Program-made: the position numbers and the translations under genes | NCBI GenBank assembly: GCA_031271325.1 | Contig: JAISVY010000162.1 | Coordinates: 1 to 9,065 of the forward strand | DNA length: 9,065 bases | From: Oscillospiraceae bacterium | GTDB taxonomy: Bacteria; Bacillota; Clostridia; Oscillospirales; UBA929 | Direction of reading: 5' to 3' | The notes under the pieces: generated by a model | Database searches by the model: none | What the model was told of the DNA's origin: nothing | Seen by the model: the letters and a program-made list of their open reading frames with translations, nothing else | Shown: one piece after another, positions 6,241 to 9,065 of the stretch | Position numbering within the stretch: the stretch's first letter is position 1 | Layout of the letters: each line of letters begins with the position of its first letter

Positions 6241-7155
6241 ATGGTGACGCAAAGACACCGCAGATTCCGCAAAACAAAGGGCGATTATGTCATTGATTTT
6301 GTGATATACGCCGTTACGCTGACCGTTCTTGTCGCGACCCTCTTCCCCTTTTTGAACGTGCTTGCCATCGCGTTCAACGAATCCTCGGACTCGATCAAAG
6401 GCGGCGTAGGGATCATTCCGCGTACGCCCACGCTGGACAACTTCAAGGAGCTTGGGCGTTTCCCCCTTTTGCTTCAGGGCGGGATGATCTCCCTTCTGCG
6501 AACCGTGGTCGGGACGGTGGTCAGCCTTTTGTCCACCTGTATGCTCGCCTACGTGCTGAGCCGCAAGGATTTTATATTCCGGCGCTTTTTCACCGCCCTG
6601 TTCCTGTTCACCATGTATATCGACAGCGGGCTGATTCCGCACTTCATGGTGATCCGAAGTTTCGGGCTGAACAACAGCTTTTGGGTCTATATTGTCCCCG
6701 GGCTGATCAGCGCGTACAACTTGATTCTGGTGCGCAGCTTTATCGAGCAGCTTCCCTACAGCCTTCAGGAATCGGCGTTTTTGGACGGAGCCAACGACTT
6801 TACCGTATTCGTCAAAATCATCATGCCGCTTTGCCTGCCGGTTACGGCCACCGTCGGCCTGTTTTACGCCGTAGGTCAGTGGAACTCATGGTTTGACACT
6901 TACCTCTACGCCCCGTTTAACGAAAAAATCACGACGCTGCAGTACGAGCTGATGAAGATCCTGCAGCAATCGATGTCCCAGCAGGGGAACCAGCACCTCG
7001 GTCAGGCCGGGCAGCTTGCGCAGTCGCAAAGCATTTCGCCTCTGTCGATACGAATGGCGGTAACCGTCGTGGCCGTGCTGCCCATCCTCTTGGTCTATCC
7101 GTTCGTGCAAAAGTATTTCGTCTCCGGTCTTACCCTCGGCGCGGTGAAAAGTTAA
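6241..7155 (+). CDS. ytcP: ABC sugar transporter permease, YtcP/LplC family (CUT1)
   Basis: This is the second channel subunit, 304 residues, of normal length. ATG 6241 has a perfect AGGAGGT RBS at 6227-6233, 7 nt upstream. Membrane segments are at about 19-41, 82-105, 117-135, 147-165, 197-215 and 270-288. The EAA loop is at 177-196 (E-S-A-F-L-D-G-A-N-D-F, then K-I-I-M-P). A hydrophilic stretch between segments five and six (about 245-266) is unusually rich in Gln and Ser, which is common in YtcP relatives. The C-terminus ends with the typical Y-F-V-S-G-L-T-L-G-A-V-K. It acts with the LplB-type subunit upstream. Its last codons and stop form one arm and the loop of a predicted 8-bp RNA stem at 7141-7169. 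Confidence 0.92.
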   Translation: MVTQRHRRFRKTKGDYVIDFVIYAVTLTVLVATLFPFLNVLAIAFNESSDSIKGGVGIIPRTPTLDNFKELGRFPLLLQGGMISLLRTVVGTVVSLLSTCMLAYVLSRKDFIFRRFFTALFLFTMYIDSGLIPHFMVIRSFGLNNSFWVYIVPGLISAYNLILVRSFIEQLPYSLQESAFLDGANDFTVFVKIIMPLCLPVTATVGLFYAVGQWNSWFDTYLYAPFNEKITTLQYELMKILQQSMSQQGNQHLGQAGQLAQSQSISPLSIRMAVTVVAVLPILLVYPFVQKYFVSGLTLGAVKS

Positions 7156-7169
7156 CACGGCTTCACCGC
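7141..7169 (+). other. Predicted RNA hairpin straddling the second permease stop codon
   Basis: GCGGTGAA (7141-7148) pairs perfectly with TTCACCGC (7162-7169) around a 13-nt loop that holds the TAA stop. No T-run follows, so it is not a classical intrinsic terminator. It may act as a 3' stabiliser, an RNase-processing boundary or a partial block setting the ratio of permease to binding protein. Confidence 0.45.
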
Positions 7170-7262
7170 CTGTACGCCGGCAGCCCTGTCACACTCTCAG
7201 GCTCGCCGTGACCATGTTTCTCCAAGCCAAGCCGCCGGATTACGGAACCGCTCTCCCCCGTG

Positions 7263-7290
7263 TCATACCCTCCGTCTTAGGACGGTATGA
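7263..7290 (+). other. Predicted RNA hairpin upstream of the binding-protein RBS
   Basis: CCGTC (7272-7276) pairs with GACGG (7281-7285) across a TTAG loop. The helix can extend as TCATA (7263-7267) with TATGA (7286-7290) past a 4-nt bulge. It ends 16 nt before the AGGAGG RBS and is followed by A-rich rather than T-rich sequence. It could protect the 5' end of a processed binding-protein mRNA. Confidence 0.4.
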
Positions 7291-7306
7291 ATAAAAAACT
7301 ATATTC

Positions 7307-7312
7307 AGGAGG
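7307..7312 (+). promoter_or_regulatory. RBS that sets the binding-protein start
   Basis: A perfect AGGAGG lies 7 nt before GTG 7320. The in-frame ATG at 7287 has no Shine-Dalgarno sequence, lies in the arm of a predicted hairpin, and would put 11 extra residues before the signal peptide. The GTG start gives a clean lipoprotein signal. Confidence 0.8.
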
Positions 7313-7319
7313 AAACAAA

Positions 7320-9044
7320 GTGAAAACGTTGCTAAAACTTGCCGCCGTATGCCTGGCCGCCCTGCTGGCTCTTACGGCGTGCGCCCCGTCTTCTTCGCCT
7401 GCCGTCGAATCCGGGGACACCAACACGCAATCCGGCCAGAACCAAGCGGATCCCGGCACAACGGAACCCGCCGCGCCGGAACCGATCACCTTCACGATCT
7501 ACGGCGAGGACGTCATCGCGAACCGCATCGAAGAGGATTTCAAAGGCGAGGTTTCGCAGGTCATCACCGCGGATACCGGCGTCACCGTCAAGTATCAATT
7601 CGGCGTCGGCGATGTCTCCGAGCAGATCACCCTGATGATCGCCGATCAGAGCTACCCCGACTTTATCTTCTCCCGCTCGCATGTCAGCAACTTTCTGGAT
7701 GCCGACGTTTACATCGACATGTCCCCGCTGATCGACCAGTACGGTCCCAATATCAAAGCCCTGTACGGGGACGCGTACGAGCGGATGCGGGACGCGGACG
7801 GGCATATCCATTACCTGGGGCAGGACTTCGTCAACCAAATCAGCGAAGACCCCGAAGACTCCTTTGAAATTCAGCACGCTGTCCTGAAGGATCAGGGATA
7901 CCCGGAAATCCGCACCCTTGACCAATTCAAAGCCGCCATCAAGGCGTACAAGGAAAAGTACCCGGAGATCGACGGTCAGCCGACCATCGGCATGACGCTC
8001 ACCTGCGGCGAGGGCTGGCGTTACTTCATCACGCTGATTAACCCCGGTCTGCGCGCCCTCGGCTTCCCGGACGACGGAAACTTCTACGTTGACCCCGCTA
8101 CCTACGAGGTCACCTACGCATTCTCCCTCCCGGGCATTGAGGACTACTACCGCTGGATGAACGGCATGTACAACGAGGGGCTGCTTGACCCCGACGCGTT
8201 CACCCAGACTTATGACGAGTATCTCGCGAAAATTTCCTCCGGCCGTGTGCTGGCGCTGTCCGACGGTCACTGGGAGTATGTGGCCGGTGAAGACATCCTG
8301 AGCCAAGAAGGCAAATATGAGCGCACCTATGCCCGACTGCCCGTGACAATCAGCAAGGACATCAAACACCCGGCCTATCGCCCGTCGGCTTACACCCCGA
8401 CAAACGGCGTGGGCATCACCCAAAACTGCGCGGATCCCGTACGCGCGATTCAGTTCCTCGATTATCTGTGTAAGGAAGAGACACAAATCCTGTCCGCGTG
8501 GGGCATCGAAGGAAAGCATTGGGAAATCAAGGACGGAAAGCGCCAGTGGACAGCGGCGGAGCTGGAAGCGCAAAAGCAGCCCGGCAATGACGTGAAAACC
8601 GCTATCGGCATGATGACCTACCCGTGGCCGACGATCGGCGGCGGCGAAGACTCCAACGGATATAAGTTCAACCCGCTCGACGACGGCACCGTTCAATGGT
8701 CTGACTACAACGACGAGGCGAAAGTTACGCTGACCGCCTACGGCGTAAACAGCTGGAAAGAACTGTTCCCCTCGGGGGATGAATTCATCCCCTCGGAATG
8801 GGGTCAGGCGTGGAACCTTTGGGACGTCCAGCCGGCTGACAGCGACTTCGGTATGCTGCACAGCGAGTGCAACGACCTTACGGCGCAGTACCTTCCGATG
8901 GTTTGCTCCGCCGCGCCGGAAGACTTTGACGCCCTTTGGGACGAATACATGACAAGGCTTGATAACATCGGCGTAGCCGAACTGGGCAAAGCGGCGACCC
9001 AACTGCTCGCAGACAACTTCTACGTTCACGTTGCGGCGGAATAA
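7320..9044 (+). CDS. ABC transporter substrate-binding lipoprotein (LplA-like, oligosaccharide class)
   Basis: This is the extracellular, membrane-anchored sugar-capture protein of the importer. From GTG 7320 it has 574 residues, typical of the large (about 500-570 residue) binding proteins that pair with LplB/YtcP permeases and larger than the usual ~420-residue CUT1 proteins. The signal peptide (1-20) has Lys residues at 2 and 6, a hydrophobic core and an LTAC lipobox, so lipidation is expected on C21. A Ser/Thr/Pro/Ala/Gln-rich linker to about residue 55 precedes the folded domain. The mature protein is rich in aromatic residues, as expected of a glycan binder, for example around 215-290 and 400-480. 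It is the last visible gene of the rightward unit, 164 nt after the second permease and preceded by two predicted hairpins, which may allow it to be made in excess. Only 21 bases follow, so further genes may lie beyond the window. The specific ligand cannot be read from sequence. Confidence 0.9.
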   Translation: MKTLLKLAAVCLAALLALTACAPSSSPAVESGDTNTQSGQNQADPGTTEPAAPEPITFTIYGEDVIANRIEEDFKGEVSQVITADTGVTVKYQFGVGDVSEQITLMIADQSYPDFIFSRSHVSNFLDADVYIDMSPLIDQYGPNIKALYGDAYERMRDADGHIHYLGQDFVNQISEDPEDSFEIQHAVLKDQGYPEIRTLDQFKAAIKAYKEKYPEIDGQPTIGMTLTCGEGWRYFITLINPGLRALGFPDDGNFYVDPATYEVTYAFSLPGIEDYYRWMNGMYNEGLLDPDAFTQTYDEYLAKISSGRVLALSDGHWEYVAGEDILSQEGKYERTYARLPVTISKDIKHPAYRPSAYTPTNGVGITQNCADPVRAIQFLDYLCKEETQILSAWGIEGKHWEIKDGKRQWTAAELEAQKQPGNDVKTAIGMMTYPWPTIGGGEDSNGYKFNPLDDGTVQWSDYNDEAKVTLTAYGVNSWKELFPSGDEFIPSEWGQAWNLWDVQPADSDFGMLHSECNDLTAQYLPMVCSAAPEDFDALWDEYMTRLDNIGVAELGKAATQLLADNFYVHVAAE

Positions 9045-9065
9045 CCGCAGAAGACAGTACCCAAG

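Noticed and set aside
7263..7300. Intrinsic terminator between the second permease and the binding protein
   Set aside because: The hairpin is followed by A-rich, not T-rich, sequence on the plus strand. On the minus strand the T-run lies on the wrong side of the stem.
7332..9029. 565-codon minus-strand open frame antisense to the binding-protein gene
   Set aside because: It is a codon-bias shadow. There is no recognisable domain and no RBS evidence, the composition is rich in Arg, Val and Gly, and the plus-strand frame gives a clear lipoprotein with a binding-protein-like sequence and a perfect RBS.

Overview
The window looks like a carbohydrate-utilisation locus from a Gram-positive bacterium of the phylum Bacillota (Firmicutes). 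Clostridia or Paenibacillus-like relatives fit best. The evidence is the lipoprotein-type binding protein with an LplB/YtcP permease pair, the strong AGGAGG-type ribosome binding sites, the ROK (NagC/XylR-type) repressor, and lipobox signal peptides. Coding regions are GC-rich by eye and rich in antisense shadow ORFs; the one true control region (about 4980-5198) is clearly AT-rich. This taxonomic call is an inference from gene content.

Layout: two divergent transcription units leave a shared control region at 4980-5198. The leftward (minus) unit encodes a ROK-family repressor (3816-4979), a secreted GH8 lipoprotein glycanase (2229-3803), a cytoplasmic NAD/metal-dependent GH4 6-phospho-beta-glycosidase (929-2206), and a BadF/NagK-type sugar kinase (932 down to 1, cut by the window edge just before its C-terminus). 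These genes are packed tightly: a 12-nt gap (or direct stop/start abutment), a 22-nt gap and a 4-nt ATGA overlap. The rightward (plus) unit encodes two CUT1-type ABC permeases (5199-6182 and 6241-7155) and a substrate-binding lipoprotein (7320-9044). A 164-bp spacer with two predicted RNA hairpins precedes the binding protein. No ATPase gene is present.

Proposed logic (inference): the surface GH8 enzyme cuts a beta-1,4-linked polysaccharide (beta-glucan or chitosan). The binding protein and permeases import the oligosaccharides. GH4 enzymes of this type need a 6-phosphorylated substrate, but no phosphotransferase system is present, so the kinase may supply the phosphate from ATP, either on the imported disaccharide or on the sugar released. 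The ROK protein probably represses both units.

The most interesting non-coding signal is a pair of inverted 21-bp repeats (17/21 identical). They lie at nearly the same distance downstream of each predicted promoter, one overlapping the repressor's own RBS and start codon and one in the transporter leader. There is also a perfect 15-bp palindrome between the promoters. The ORF-derived starts of the first permease, the binding protein and the GH8 gene should be moved downstream to codons with proper ribosome binding sites (GTG 5199, GTG 7320, ATG 3803). I saw no RNA genes, CRISPR arrays, insertion sequences or factor-independent terminators. The last 21 bases (9045-9065) hold nothing I can identify.
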